A stretch of DNA of 64,000 bases from NCBI RefSeq assembly GCF_900111405.1, contig NZ_FOHJ01000004.1:186001-250000 (forward strand). Reading direction: 5' to 3'. Every line of letters starts with the position of its first letter. Position 1 is the first letter of the stretch. Both the position numbers and the translations under genes were made by a program. Below the pieces are notes generated by a model. The model was not told the origin of the DNA. It ran no database searches and saw only the letters and a list, made by a program, of their open reading frames with translations. Of this stretch, positions 53,526-62,921 are shown piece after piece. Source of the stretch: Salinibacillus kushneri (GTDB lineage Bacteria; Bacillota; Bacilli; Bacillales; Alkalibacillaceae).

Positions 53526-54935
53526 TTATAACCAATTTGTATGGAAAACTCCTTCTTTATCCTTGCGCTCATAAGTGTGTGCGCCAAAATAATCCCGCTG
53601 TGCCTGAATAAGATTGGCTGGCAAGTCTTCTGAACGATAACTGTCAAAGTAAGCAATAGCACTAGAGAAGGTTGGTACAGATATTCCATTTTGAATAGCA
53701 ATGGAAACCACTTCCCGTAATGCAGATTGATAGCCTTCAGCAATTTCTTTAAAATATGAATCAAGGAGTAAGTTTTCTAATTCTGGTTCACGGTCATAGG
53801 CTTCTTTGATTTTTTGTAAGAATTGTGCACGAATAATGCAGCCACCGCGCCAAATCATAGCAATATCTCCATAGTTTAAATCCCAGCCATATTCTTTGGA
53901 GGCAGCACGCATTTGAGCAAAGCCTTGCGCGTATGAACAAATTTTACTCATATATAAAGCCTTCCGAACAGCCTCTATAAGCTCCTGTCGATCTCCTTCA
54001 TAAGCTGAAATTTCAGGACCATTCAAGGTTTTGCTGGCCTTCACACGTTCATCTTTTAAAGAAGAGATAAATCGTGCAAAGACAGATTCAGTAATAAGTG
54101 GTAAAGGCACGCCTAAATCTAATGCATTTTTACTCGTCCATTTTCCGGTACCTTTTTGTCCGGCTTTGTCCAGAATAACGTCAAGCATTGGCTTACCGGT
54201 CTCATCATCTACTTTGGTAAAAATATCAGCAGTGATTTCTATAAGATAGCTGTCCAATTCTCCCTTATTCCATTCAGCAAAGACTTCATGTAATTCATCT
54301 TCATTCATTCCGAGAACATGCTTCAAAATGTAATAAGCCTCTGCTATTAATTGCATGTCCCCATATTCAATACCGTTATGAACCATCTTTACAAAGTGTC
54401 CTGCACCATTGGGACCAATATAGGTTACACATGGATCCCCATCCACTTTGGCAGAGATAGCTTCTAATATAGGAGCCACTAAATCATACGCTTCTTTTTG
54501 TCCACCTGGCATAATGGAAGGGCCTTTTAGCGCACCTTCTTCTCCCCCGGACACACCTGTACCGATAAAATGAATACCTGCTTCCTCAAGCTCCTTGTTT
54601 CGGCGAATGGTATCCTCATATAAGGTATTGCCACCATCAATAAGGATATCCCCTTTATCCAGATGTGGTAATAAGGCTTCAATGGTTGTGTCAGTTGCTG
54701 GTCCAGCTTTAACCATTAAAAGAATCTTACGAGGTCTTTCAAGTGATTGAACAAATTCTTCTACACTTCTGGTCCCGACAAAATTTTTGCCTTTCGCCTC
54801 GTTATGTAAAAAGTCATCGGTTTTCTCGGCAGTACGATTATAAACTGAAACAGAGTACCCTCTGCTTTCAATATTTAAGGCTAAATTCTTACCCATAACC
54901 GCTAGCCCAATAACACCAATTTGTTGTTTTGACAT
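53526..54935 (-). CDS. gndA: 6-phosphogluconate dehydrogenase, decarboxylating
   Basis: Oxidative pentose-phosphate enzyme converting 6-phosphogluconate to ribulose-5-phosphate with NADP reduction; 469 residues. The Rossmann motif is [13 protein letters not shown] (near 7-19). Substrate-site stretches are [15 protein letters not shown] (near 125-139) and [14 protein letters not shown] (near 183-196), and G-Q-K-G-T-G-K-W-T near 259. It is the NADP-type long form (GndA/YqjI). Start ATG 54935. Confidence 0.95.
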   Translation of the reverse strand: MSKQQIGVIGLAVMGKNLALNIESRGYSVSVYNRTAEKTDDFLHNEAKGKNFVGTRSVEEFVQSLERPRKILLMVKAGPATDTTIEALLPHLDKGDILIDGGNTLYEDTIRRNKELEEAGIHFIGTGVSGGEEGALKGPSIMPGGQKEAYDLVAPILEAISAKVDGDPCVTYIGPNGAGHFVKMVHNGIEYGDMQLIAEAYYILKHVLGMNEDELHEVFAEWNKGELDSYLIEITADIFTKVDDETGKPMLDVILDKAGQKGTGKWTSKNALDLGVPLPLITESVFARFISSLKDERVKASKTLNGPEISAYEGDRQELIEAVRKALYMSKICSYAQGFAQMRAASKEYGWDLNYGDIAMIWRGGCIIRAQFLQKIKEAYDREPELENLLLDSYFKEIAEGYQSALREVVSIAIQNGISVPTFSSAIAYFDSYRSEDLPANLIQAQRDYFGAHTYERKDKEGVFHTNWL

Positions 54936-55012
54936 TATCCTTCAAATCCTTTCTGCGATGTATTGTAATGTTGGTGAAAACGCCTAAATCTTAACTCTAT
55001 TTTATTGTATCA

Positions 55013-55516
55013 CTACACCTTAAACGAATACAAAATAGACGATTGTCCTTTTTGTGTTTCATGGGGTAAAACATGATTATATTCCTGCTCATGTTCTGTA
55101 AATCCAGTCTTTTTTACTGCTTCCGTTAGGCAAAGCAATCCCAGAGTAACAAAAATAATTGAATATAAGTTGAATTCTCCTAATGTGATATAATAAAAAA
55201 ACTTCGCAAAAACGACGGCAGGATATACCATTCCAAAGATTAGAAAAACCATTGGTGTTAATACTTTCGAAGGAATCATAAAAGGTCCTGTATGATTTAT
55301 CTGTCTAATCATTTGCAGCGTGTTCCATTGTAATAAAAGAATAGCCATTAAATAAATCGTAAATAGGTTAATATAATGAATTATCATAACCGGCAGTTCC
55401 TCAGAAAACGGAAATCTCACATTCTCTTGAAGCTTTATATAGCATAACCATTCGCCAAGACCAAAACCTATTATACCCAAAATATACCCCACTGCATTCA
55501 TTTTCCCCTTCACCAT
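55013..55516 (-). CDS. Hypothetical membrane protein, four to five helices
   Basis: A 167-residue hydrophobic protein with segments near 8-24, 43-62, 86-106 and 112-132 and a short hydrophilic tail. I do not recognise the family. The start could be ATG 55516 or 55501 (M-N-A-V-G-Y), since AAGGGG stands before each. It lies upstream of gnd on the same strand, 77 bp apart, and is divergent from the DUF2621 gene. Confidence 0.6.
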   Translation of the reverse strand: MVKGKMNAVGYILGIIGFGLGEWLCYIKLQENVRFPFSEELPVMIIHYINLFTIYLMAILLLQWNTLQMIRQINHTGPFMIPSKVLTPMVFLIFGMVYPAVVFAKFFYYITLGEFNLYSIIFVTLGLLCLTEAVKKTGFTEHEQEYNHVLPHETQKGQSSILYSFKV

Positions 55517-55724
55517 TTTACCCCTTTTGTATTGTAGTACACTCTACTTAAAAAGCTATATTCAGTTTAAACCGATTTATTACCTAAAATTTTCATATCA
55601 TAGATTTACATAATGTTATTATAGTTTACTATAAGTGGTATTATAGAATTTAAAAAGAAAATATGCTATATTATTTAAATAAAGATAAGGAGAAATAATA
55701 CATAAATAAATTGTAGGTGGGAGC

Positions 55725-56168
55725 ATGTCTGACTTATTTATTACCTTTATCATTATCTGGACATTTATATTGTTGGGATTAATGGGTATTGGCGGATTTT
55801 TCATGTTTCGAAAGTTTTTGAAGCGGTTACCTAAAGAAGATGGAAAATCAACGCTTGATTGGGAGGAATATTATGTTGAACAAACCGTTCATTTATGGGA
55901 AGACAAGGAGAAGGATTTGTTAAATGAACTAGTATCCCCTGTTCCCCAGTTATTCCGGGATGTAGCAAAACAAAAAATAGCCGGAAAAATTGGACAATTG
56001 GCGTTGGAAAGAAATTATAAGAAAATCACCGAAGATATCCTGATTGAAGGATACATATTAGCTACACCAAAACGTGATCATAAATTTTTAATGAAGAAAT
56101 TAGATGAAAAAAACATCGATTACACCCCATACTTATCACTTTTGGAGCCGAATTATAAGAGCCATTAA
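55725..56168 (+). CDS. yneK: DUF2621 membrane protein (YneK)
   Basis: A 147-residue protein with one N-terminal transmembrane helix (about 4-28) and a cytoplasmic domain containing D-W-E-E-Y-Y and P-K-R-D-H-K-F-L-M-K-K-L, characteristic of DUF2621, the YneK family. Function unknown. ATG 55725 follows GGTGGGAGC. It converges on the ccdC gene, sharing a bidirectional terminator, as in B. subtilis where yneK follows ccdC/yneJ. Confidence 0.88.
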   Translation: MSDLFITFIIIWTFILLGLMGIGGFFMFRKFLKRLPKEDGKSTLDWEEYYVEQTVHLWEDKEKDLLNELVSPVPQLFRDVAKQKIAGKIGQLALERNYKKITEDILIEGYILATPKRDHKFLMKKLDEKNIDYTPYLSLLEPNYKSH

Positions 56169-56202
56169 TTAAGCCCGTTACATTTTCGTGTAACGGGCTT
56201 AA
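56169..56202. terminator. Bidirectional terminator between yneK and ccdC
   Basis: TTAAGCCCGTTACA pairs with TGTAACGGGCTTAA, a perfect 14-bp stem with a six-base loop. Confidence 0.9.
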
Positions 56203-56211
56203 TTATATCCT

Positions 56212-56706
56212 TTATATCATGATGCTTTTCTTTTGTTCGAGCGTCTTTTTTAATTTTAAATATTTGATAAGCATGGCTATGCGCCAGGACAAAATCATAC
56301 CAAAGGCTAATATAAAGAACATACCACTAGTCTCACCAAAAGAAATGGTTTGCCCAATGATTGTTTTTAATAATAATCGAAGAATTAAGAGACCAAATAA
56401 AATCAATACAAAGGCCTTTGAAGGAACGAGATAAATGTCATCTTCTTGAATTTCAAATTTTGATGTCATGATTAAAAACACCGAAAAAATCGCACCTACA
56501 ACAAAAGCCTCTATCAATTGCATCCAACTAATATGGAATACAGGTAAAACAAACATCAATGCTCCCGTACTCATAAATAAAGGAGGCAAAATAATCTTTT
56601 TAATGGATGCCGGTTTTTTCGCTGCTTTCATTCGTACAAAAATCATTGTAGTTGCCATTATAAAAGCAACAACCGTACTTGAAACAATCCAGAACATTTT
56701 TTTCAC
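56212..56706 (-). CDS. ccdC: CcdC-like membrane protein (YneJ)
   Basis: A 164-residue protein with five hydrophobic segments (about 3-23, 38-57, 63-82, 98-115 and 129-150), matching B. subtilis CcdC (YneJ). It is encoded in the ccdA region but, in B. subtilis, is not itself essential for cytochrome c synthesis. Start ATG 56706. It follows the CheY-like yneI gene by 29 bp on the same strand. Confidence 0.88.
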   Translation of the reverse strand: MKKMFWIVSSTVVAFIMATTMIFVRMKAAKKPASIKKIILPPLFMSTGALMFVLPVFHISWMQLIEAFVVGAIFSVFLIMTSKFEIQEDDIYLVPSKAFVLILFGLLILRLLLKTIIGQTISFGETSGMFFILAFGMILSWRIAMLIKYLKLKKTLEQKKSIMI

Positions 56707-56735
56707 TCTTTCCGTACGAACTCTACTTATTGATC

Positions 56736-57098
56736 CTAACCATTTAATACCCTATCAATAGTATCTAAAACCCGGGATTCATCAAAAGGCTTAACGATGA
56801 AGTCTCTTGCTCCTAATTGAATAGCCTGTACGACCACTCGTTGCTGTCCTACAGCTGAGCACATAATAATCTTCGCACCCGGATTTTTTTCTATAATGGC
56901 CTCTGCTGCATCCATACCATCCAAGTTTGGCATTGTGATATCCATTGTAACGAGATCAGGCTGTAAATTCTTATAAAGTTCAATCGCTTCCTGTCCATCA
57001 GCAGCTTCACCAACTACCTCATGTCCACCTTTTGTTAAAATATTTGATAAGGTTAATCTCATAAACTGAGCATCATCCACTATCAGGACTTTTCCCAT
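56736..57098 (-). CDS. yneI: Stand-alone CheY-like response regulator (YneI/CcdB)
   Basis: A 120-residue receiver domain with no output domain. Acidic pocket D-D (residues 8-9), phospho-acceptor Asp in V-T-M-D-I-T-M-P (near 54), conserved S/T in M-C-S-A-V (near 82-86) and Lys in F-I-V-K-P-F (near 104). It corresponds to YneI, also called CcdB, in the ccd cluster. No kinase is adjacent. Start ATG 57098 follows GGAGAG. Confidence 0.9.
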   Translation of the reverse strand: MGKVLIVDDAQFMRLTLSNILTKGGHEVVGEAADGQEAIELYKNLQPDLVTMDITMPNLDGMDAAEAIIEKNPGAKIIMCSAVGQQRVVVQAIQLGARDFIVKPFDESRVLDTIDRVLNG

Positions 57099-57134
57099 AC
57101 GAATCTCTCCCCATTATTTCCCATCTATTTCTCT

Positions 57135-57557
57135 TTATTCATCCCCTGCTATCGTTAGCATAATCGTTAACGTGACACCTATAACCGTTAAGTAAACTCC
57201 CAAATCAAATAACATAGCTGTTGCAAGTTCGATATCCCCGAAAAGTGGCAAATGAAAGTGTCCATATGTTTGACTTAGAAATGATTCTCCGAATACAAAC
57301 GATCCTACCCCAGTTAAGGCCGCAATTAGTAATCCTGCTGGAATCATCAATTTAAAATTAACCGGAATAATCTTTGCTATGGGCTCTAAACCGTAAGCCA
57401 TATACATGAGTACAATGGCTGCAGATGTCATCAATCCCCCAATAAACCCTCCGCCAGGTGATTGGTGTCCGGCTAAAAATAAATAAATGGAAAAACCGAG
57501 GAGTATAAAAGCAATAAGCGCTGTTGTCGTTCTTAGTATTAAATCGTTTGTTCTCAT
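57135..57557 (-). CDS. MrpB/MnhB-like Na+/H+ antiporter subunit, orphan
   Basis: A 140-residue MnhB-family protein: T-N-D-L-I-L at the start, then A-G-H-Q-S-P-G-G-G-F-I-G-G-L (near 29-42), the MrpB/MnhB signature, with four transmembrane helices. Mrp antiporters need six or seven subunits, but none of the others is here; this gene sits alone between ccdA and yneI, on the same strand. It may complement an mrp operon elsewhere or serve a separate complex. ATG 57557 follows GGGAGG. Confidence 0.88.
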   Translation of the reverse strand: MRTNDLILRTTTALIAFILLGFSIYLFLAGHQSPGGGFIGGLMTSAAIVLMYMAYGLEPIAKIIPVNFKLMIPAGLLIAALTGVGSFVFGESFLSQTYGHFHLPLFGDIELATAMLFDLGVYLTVIGVTLTIMLTIAGDE

Positions 57558-57638
57558 GACAAACCTCCCTACGTTTTCCTTCTAAATTCTATCTTAATAT
57601 AAAATTAATCATTTTAACAACTTTTTTATCTAATAGTA

Positions 57639-58346
57639 TTAAAAACCTTGAAAGTCAAAAAGACCTGATAAATAAGCGGTTATTATTCTCATCCAATCGA
57701 AAAAAAGTGCTATTCCCATAACAATCATAATGTATCCGCCGATTTTTACAATTCTGGCACTATTTCGTTTAATCCAGCCTAATTTGCCTATAAAGAAAGA
57801 TAGAAGTAAAAATGGAATAGAAAAGCCTAATGAATAAGCCGTCATTAAAATAACTCCTGTGTCTGGATTTGTTGCCGCTAAACCGATGACTGCCGCTAAA
57901 ATCGGTCCGGTACAAGGTGTCCAGCTCATGGAAAAAGCCATCCCAATCAGAACAGAACCTATATAGCCGGTTGGTCTGTTTTTGAATGATACTTTACGTT
58001 CTTTCATTAAAAATTCAAAATTAAATAAACCAACCATTACTAAACCAAAGAATACCATTAGTATGGCACCGACTTGACGAATATAATCCCGATATTGGAT
58101 TAACAGCTCTCCTAAAGTAGTGGCTGCAAATCCTAAAACGACGAATATAGCTGAAAATCCGATTAAAAAGGAAATTGTATGTAATAAACTTCTTTTGGTC
58201 AGCATGGCATTCTCAGACTTTAATTCATTCACGCTCATCCCTGTTACGTAGGAAAGAAAAACAGGATATAAAGGTAAAACACACGGAGATATAAAGGATA
58301 AAAATCCAGCCCCAAAAGCTAATAATATGTTTACATCTTCAAGCAT
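57639..58346 (-). CDS. ccdA: Cytochrome c biogenesis protein CcdA
   Basis: A 235-residue, six-helix membrane protein that carries electrons from cytosolic thioredoxin to extracytoplasmic thioredoxin-like proteins. The two redox cysteines are in S-P-C-V-L-P-L (near 21) and T-P-C-T-G-P (near 144-149). ATG 58346 follows AAGGAGAG. It fits with the ResA/YneN-type protein at 44.5 kb and the ccd cluster. A 81-bp gap separates it from the MrpB gene. Confidence 0.94.
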   Translation of the reverse strand: MLEDVNILLAFGAGFLSFISPCVLPLYPVFLSYVTGMSVNELKSENAMLTKRSLLHTISFLIGFSAIFVVLGFAATTLGELLIQYRDYIRQVGAILMVFFGLVMVGLFNFEFLMKERKVSFKNRPTGYIGSVLIGMAFSMSWTPCTGPILAAVIGLAATNPDTGVILMTAYSLGFSIPFLLLSFFIGKLGWIKRNSARIVKIGGYIMIVMGIALFFDWMRIITAYLSGLFDFQGF

Positions 58347-58574
58347 TGTCGTATCTCTCCTTTAACGAAAACACTATCACAAAACTATTCTATCAAACGA
58401 ATGATTACATATATCTTTGCAAGCCCCATCAAACATGACAATTGTGTGACAAAGAATCCCTTCTATAATAATTACACCTTGTGTTTGAAAAGTATGTACA
58501 TTAAACAACGTCTGGATACGATTCGAACAAGAAGATTGTATAAATACACGCAGGATAAAATATGTTACACATTA
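58347..58574. other. Spacer with an unassigned plus-strand promoter-like sequence
   Basis: TTGTGT (58442-58447), 16 nt, TATAAT (58464-58469) on the plus strand opposes the flanking genes. No ORF follows before the yneF terminator, so a short antisense RNA is possible but unproven. Confidence 0.25.
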
Positions 58575-58607
58575 AAATAAATCCTTCTTCCAGTGAAGAA
58601 GGATTTA
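58575..58607 (-). terminator. Terminator after yneF
   Basis: TAAATCCTTCTTC pairs with GAAGAAGGATTTA, followed by TTTTAA on the minus strand. Confidence 0.85.
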
Positions 58608-58610
58608 CCC

Positions 58611-58832
58611 CTATTTGTCCATTTGATTGTTCATAGAACGCATCATTTGTTTTATCTTTTTCTGAGATGGTTTTTGTCCCATTTGCATCATCATCGTACG
58701 AAGCATTTGTTCATTAATTGGTGGATTTTTCTTTAAGTAGTTCATCATGTATTTTCTTGCAATAAAAAATCCAAGTGCAACTCCGGCAATTAATGCAAGA
58801 ATGGCAATAAGTACAACCCATAACGTACCCAT
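58611..58832 (-). CDS. yneF: UPF0154 membrane protein YneF
   Basis: A 73-residue protein with one N-terminal transmembrane helix (about 4-25, G-F-F-I-A-R-K-Y) and a basic cytoplasmic tail containing [21 protein letters not shown], the UPF0154/YneF signature (given here over its length of 21 as split halves). Function unknown. ATG 58832 follows AGGAGG. It lies between sirA and ccdA as in B. subtilis. Confidence 0.92.
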   Translation of the reverse strand: MGTLWVVLIAILALIAGVALGFFIARKYMMNYLKKNPPINEQMLRTMMMQMGQKPSQKKIKQMMRSMNNQMDK

Positions 58833-58904
58833 AAAACGTTTCCTCCTTCGTGTTGTTTCTCATACAGTATAGTAAAAACGGCATCATATGACAATAGTCG
58901 CGTG

Positions 58905-59330
58905 TTAAATCATCAAGCTTTTTTGCTGTGGGGATAACCAGCCGAACTGTTGGCTTGCTCTATTGATAACAAAAAATGATGAATAAAAAAATCTTAAATG
59001 TTCGAAAATGGTTTTTTCAACCTCATGTAGAGAACTTCCCTCAATAATACATTCTCTGGGTTGAACCGTCATTTTAAACTGATTATCTGGAAAATTTATG
59101 TATAGCTCATTCGGACTTACTCTTACAGAATGGTCTGGATATTGCTGCTGAATAAACAAAATCAGTTCATTTGTTAACATGCTTTCTGTAATAAAATGAA
59201 ATTGCTTTAAATAAACTTCATCTTCTACAGAAGATGAATACCTTCGTAAAAAATGATACAGAATATCACTTTTATGATAATATTGATCAGCAATAGGCTC
59301 CTTAATTAAGTATAATGAGAATTTCTGCAT
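58905..59330 (-). CDS. sirA: Sporulation inhibitor of replication SirA (YneE)
   Basis: A 141-residue protein in the position and with the pattern of YneE/SirA, which binds domain I of DnaA and blocks re-initiation of replication at the onset of sporulation. Recognisable parts are F-S-L-Y-L-I-K-E-P-I-A near the start and F-G-W-L-S-P-Q near the end. ATG 59330 follows AAGGAGGA. It lies between tkt and yneF, as in B. subtilis; expected to be Spo0A-activated, though I did not find a certain 0A box. Confidence 0.88.
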   Translation of the reverse strand: MQKFSLYLIKEPIADQYYHKSDILYHFLRRYSSSVEDEVYLKQFHFITESMLTNELILFIQQQYPDHSVRVSPNELYINFPDNQFKMTVQPRECIIEGSSLHEVEKTIFEHLRFFYSSFFVINRASQQFGWLSPQQKSLMI

Positions 59331-59432
59331 AGCTAGTCCTCCTTATTAAAGTCCAGTCTAACAGAAATATCAAAAAAGTCCGTCAATTTTAGTCGAATAT
59401 TTTTATAAAATTAAGGGATATTTCAACAGGAA

Positions 59433-59458
59433 GCGACGCCATAAGTTTATGGCGTCGC
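59433..59458. terminator. Strong hairpin after tkt
   Basis: GCGACGCCATA pairs with TATGGCGTCGC. No T run follows on the minus strand, so termination is not assured. Confidence 0.6.
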
Positions 59459-59468
59459 AGTGAAAAAA

Positions 59469-61469
59469 TTAGTTGAGTAAATCTTCTACTCGTTTAACTA
59501 CATTTTCTACTGTGAATCCATATTCAGCTACTACTTTATCTCCAGCAGCAGAAGCACCATATCTATTAATGCCCAATACGCTTCCTTCATCTCCTACATA
59601 ACGCTCCCAACCAAACGGAGAAGCCATTTCTATACCTAAACGCTTCTTCACATTCTTAGGAAGGACTTGTTCTTTATATTCATCAGGCTGTTGTTCAAAT
59701 CGATCCCATGAAGGCATACTTACAACAGATGCTTCAATGTCTTTTGTTTTTAACTCTTGTTGTGCTTTTACAGCTAATTGAACTTCTGAACCTGAGGCAA
59801 GTAAAAGGACATCCGGTTCTTTTTCCGCCTTTGAAAGAACATAAGCCCCTTTCTTCACACCTTCATAGGCCTTTTCTTTCGTTCCTTCCAGCGTTGGTAA
59901 TCCCTGTCTGGTTAATACAAGTGCCGTAGGATGGTCTTCTGCTTCAAGTGCTAATCTCCAAGCTGCATTGGTCTCATAACCATCAGCAGGTCTAATTAAC
60001 GAAAGATTTGGCATAGCACGTAAAGATGGTAGCTGTTCAATCGGCTCATGTGTCGGTCCATCTTCACCAACCGCAATAGAATCGTGTGTAAATACATACG
60101 TAACAGGGACATTCATGAGTGCAGATAGTCGAAGAGCCGGACGTAGGTAATCACTAAACACAAAGAAGGTACCACCAAATACTTTAAGCCCCCCATGTAA
60201 TGTCATTCCGTTAATCGCAGCTGCCATTCCGAATTCACGTACGCCAAACCAGATATTACGTCCACTATGATCTTTAGGGGAAAAATCAGCCTCACCCTTA
60301 ATTGTTGTCTTATTTGAACCAGCCAAGTCTGCACTTCCACCAATAAAATACGGAATACGTTTAGCTATTGCATTCAAAGCTGACCCTGAAGCAGCTCGTG
60401 TAGCTGGTGAATCCTCACCTGCTTTATATTCGGGTAAGTCATTGTACCAGCCTTCAGGAAGTTCACCCCTAATAGCTGTTTCTAATTCTTTAGCTAATTC
60501 GGGATAATGTTCTTTGTATTTTGCAAAGCGTTCGTTCCATTCCGTTTCTTTTTGGGTACCATCCTCTTGAACTTTATGCCTGAAGTCCTCATAAACTTCA
60601 TGAGGTACATGAAAGGTATCATGCTCCCACTGATAGTATTCCTTGGTTAGTGTAATTTCGGTCTCACCTAATGGTGCACCATGAGCATCCGATTTTCCGG
60701 ATTTATTTGGAGCACCAAAACCAATTACCGTTTTAACTTCTATTAATGTAGGCTGCTGTGTATTTTTCCTAGCTTCTTTAAGAGCCTTACGTATACCCTC
60801 TAAATCATTTCCATCTTCTACACGAATAACCTGCCATCCATAGGCTTCAAAACGCTCTTGAACATTTTCCGAAAAAGAACGATCTAAATCACCATCTAAG
60901 GAAATATCATTCGAGTCATAAAGCATGACAAGTTTACCAAGTTTAAGATGCCCCGCTAATGATGCTGTCTCATGAGAGATTCCTTCCATTAAATCACCAT
61001 CACCACAAATGGTATACGTATAGTGATCAATCATATTAAAGTTTTCACGATTATATTTCCCAGCTAAGTATTGCTCGGCCATTGCCATTCCAACAGCCAT
61101 TGATAGTCCTTGACCTAAAGGACCAGTTGTAGCTTCTACACCATTTGTGTGCCCGAATTCAGGGTGACCTGGAGTTCTTGATCCCCATTGACGGAAATTT
61201 TTAATATCCTCCATTGTCACATCATAGCCTGATAAATGTAATAAAGCATATAAAAGCATGGAACCATGACCTGCGGAAAGTACAAAACGATCACGGTTAA
61301 ACCAGTTTGCATTTTTAGGATTTTGATTCATAAATTCAGTCCATAATGTATATGCCATAGGAGCTGCACCCATCGGCATTCCCGGGTGACCTGAATTAGC
61401 ATTTTGAACAGCGTCAATTGCTAATGTGCGAATCGTATTTATCGATTTTTCTTCAATAGTATTGGACAT
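59469..61469 (-). CDS. tkt: Transketolase
   Basis: Thiamine-diphosphate enzyme of the non-oxidative pentose phosphate pathway; 666 residues. Motifs: S-G-H-P-G-M-P-M-G near 25-33, the ThDP motif G-D-G-D-L-M-E-G (near 155-162) through N-D-I-S (near 187), and H-D-S-I-A-V-G-E-D-G-P-T-H-E-P (near 465-479). ATG 61469 (M-S-N-T-I-E) follows AAAGGAGT; the longer open frame to 61511 has no ribosome site. Located between ynzC and sirA as in B. subtilis. Confidence 0.95.
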   Translation of the reverse strand: MSNTIEEKSINTIRTLAIDAVQNANSGHPGMPMGAAPMAYTLWTEFMNQNPKNANWFNRDRFVLSAGHGSMLLYALLHLSGYDVTMEDIKNFRQWGSRTPGHPEFGHTNGVEATTGPLGQGLSMAVGMAMAEQYLAGKYNRENFNMIDHYTYTICGDGDLMEGISHETASLAGHLKLGKLVMLYDSNDISLDGDLDRSFSENVQERFEAYGWQVIRVEDGNDLEGIRKALKEARKNTQQPTLIEVKTVIGFGAPNKSGKSDAHGAPLGETEITLTKEYYQWEHDTFHVPHEVYEDFRHKVQEDGTQKETEWNERFAKYKEHYPELAKELETAIRGELPEGWYNDLPEYKAGEDSPATRAASGSALNAIAKRIPYFIGGSADLAGSNKTTIKGEADFSPKDHSGRNIWFGVREFGMAAAINGMTLHGGLKVFGGTFFVFSDYLRPALRLSALMNVPVTYVFTHDSIAVGEDGPTHEPIEQLPSLRAMPNLSLIRPADGYETNAAWRLALEAEDHPTALVLTRQGLPTLEGTKEKAYEGVKKGAYVLSKAEKEPDVLLLASGSEVQLAVKAQQELKTKDIEASVVSMPSWDRFEQQPDEYKEQVLPKNVKKRLGIEMASPFGWERYVGDEGSVLGINRYGASAAGDKVVAEYGFTVENVVKRVEDLLN

Positions 61470-61624
61470 GTCGTTAGTACTCCTTTCACTCCTATAATAT
61501 GTACTCCTCAATCTTTATCGTATAATGAAAAAACAACGGATACAAGCAAAATGGTTATTTTGATTGTACGAGTAAATCTCTTATTATTATCAATTAAAAG
61601 TACACTTTTATACTGAATTAAATA

Positions 61625-61661
61625 AAAAACAGCCCTATCCACAAGTTATGGATAAGGCTTT
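61625..61661 (-). terminator. Terminator after ynzC
   Basis: AGCCTTATCCA pairs with TGGATAGGGCT, followed by GTTTTTTATT on the minus strand. Confidence 0.8.
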
Positions 61662-61671
61662 TGAAATCCCT

Positions 61672-61905
61672 TTAGTGCTTCTTTTTTCGTTCCTTTTCGT
61701 CTTTTACTTTTTGCGGGGTAACATCATTCCCTAGTGGATCAACCACTTTCATAGAAGTAAGCTGACTCTTAAATGATTTCCGTAAGTTTTTTAAATAAGC
61801 TTGTCTTAGCTCATTTTGCTCCTCTTTCTCTTCTTTGGTTAATCCTTCTTGCTTTGATTTATTAGCTAAATAATTGATACGATCAATTTTTTCTTTTGAT
61901 AACAT
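61672..61905 (-). CDS. ynzC: DUF896 protein YnzC
   Basis: A 77-residue DUF896 protein: I-D-R-I-N-Y-L-A-N-K-S-K-Q-E-G-L-T, then E-K-E-E-Q-N-E-L-R-Q-A-Y-L. Two helices and a disordered, Lys-rich tail. In B. subtilis it is the third gene of the SOS operon yneA-yneB-ynzC. Here a terminator lies between yneB and ynzC. ATG 61905 follows AAAGGAGCG. Function unknown. Confidence 0.93.
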   Translation of the reverse strand: MLSKEKIDRINYLANKSKQEGLTKEEKEEQNELRQAYLKNLRKSFKSQLTSMKVVDPLGNDVTPQKVKDEKERKKKH

Positions 61906-61936
61906 GTAAACGCTCCTTTAAAGAACATTAAAAATC

Positions 61937-61966
61937 AAAAAGCAAGAGTCCTAATAGACACTTGCT
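61937..61966 (-). terminator. Terminator between yneB and ynzC
   Basis: AGCAAG(T)GTC pairs with GAC(T)CTTGCT, followed by TTTTTG on the minus strand. Confidence 0.7.
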
Positions 61967-61978
61967 TACTTTCTAATA

Positions 61979-62647
<669 letters not shown>

Positions 62648-62667
62648 TTAACTATTTTAAAAGCTTT

Positions 62668-62760
62668 TCAGCTAATGGATAATGCATAATATAAGATTAC
62701 TAAAGTTAGTCCAAAAAGTGAATAAAATGCTAAGTCGATTTTTGAGATTTTATTAAACAT
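62668..62760 (-). CDS. 30-residue SOS-controlled membrane peptide in the yneA position
   Basis: A small ORF starting M-F-N-K-I-S-K-I-D-L and then a hydrophobic run F-Y-S-L-F-G-L-T-L-V-I-L-Y-Y-A-L, ending S-I-S. It would be a single-span membrane peptide. AAGGGGG precedes ATG 62760. It occupies the position of yneA, the SOS cell-division inhibitor, between lexA and yneB, but lacks the LysM domain YneA has. Three LexA boxes stand upstream. It may inhibit division as a transmembrane peptide does (analogy to the 29-residue SidA of Caulobacter; inference). Confidence 0.7.
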   Translation of the reverse strand: MFNKISKIDLAFYSLFGLTLVILYYALSIS

Positions 62761-62777
62761 AAAAACCGCCCCCTTAA

Positions 62778-62791
62778 TAGAACTTTTGTTC
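62778..62791. promoter_or_regulatory. LexA/DinR box 1
   Basis: AGAACTTTTGTTCG matches CGAACRNRYGTTYG with GAAC-N4-GTTC. Closest to the small membrane-peptide gene, 18 bp before its start codon. Confidence 0.85.
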
Positions 62792-62814
62792 GCCCTTTGT
62801 TAATTCCATTATAC

Positions 62815-62828
62815 TAGAACATTTGTTC
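62815..62828. promoter_or_regulatory. LexA/DinR box 2
   Basis: AGAACATTTGTTCC, GAAC-N4-GTTC, between the two divergent promoters. Confidence 0.85.
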
Positions 62829-62843
62829 CTGTCAACATTTTTC

Positions 62844-62857
62844 CCGAACGAATGTTT
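62844..62857. promoter_or_regulatory. LexA/DinR box 3
   Basis: CGAACGAATGTTTG, nearer lexA, consistent with autorepression. Confidence 0.85.
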
Positions 62858-62921
62858 GTTAAATGTGGAAAATCATGCTATAATACAGACAGTTGATATA
62901 TATGTACGAGGTGAGATAAAT

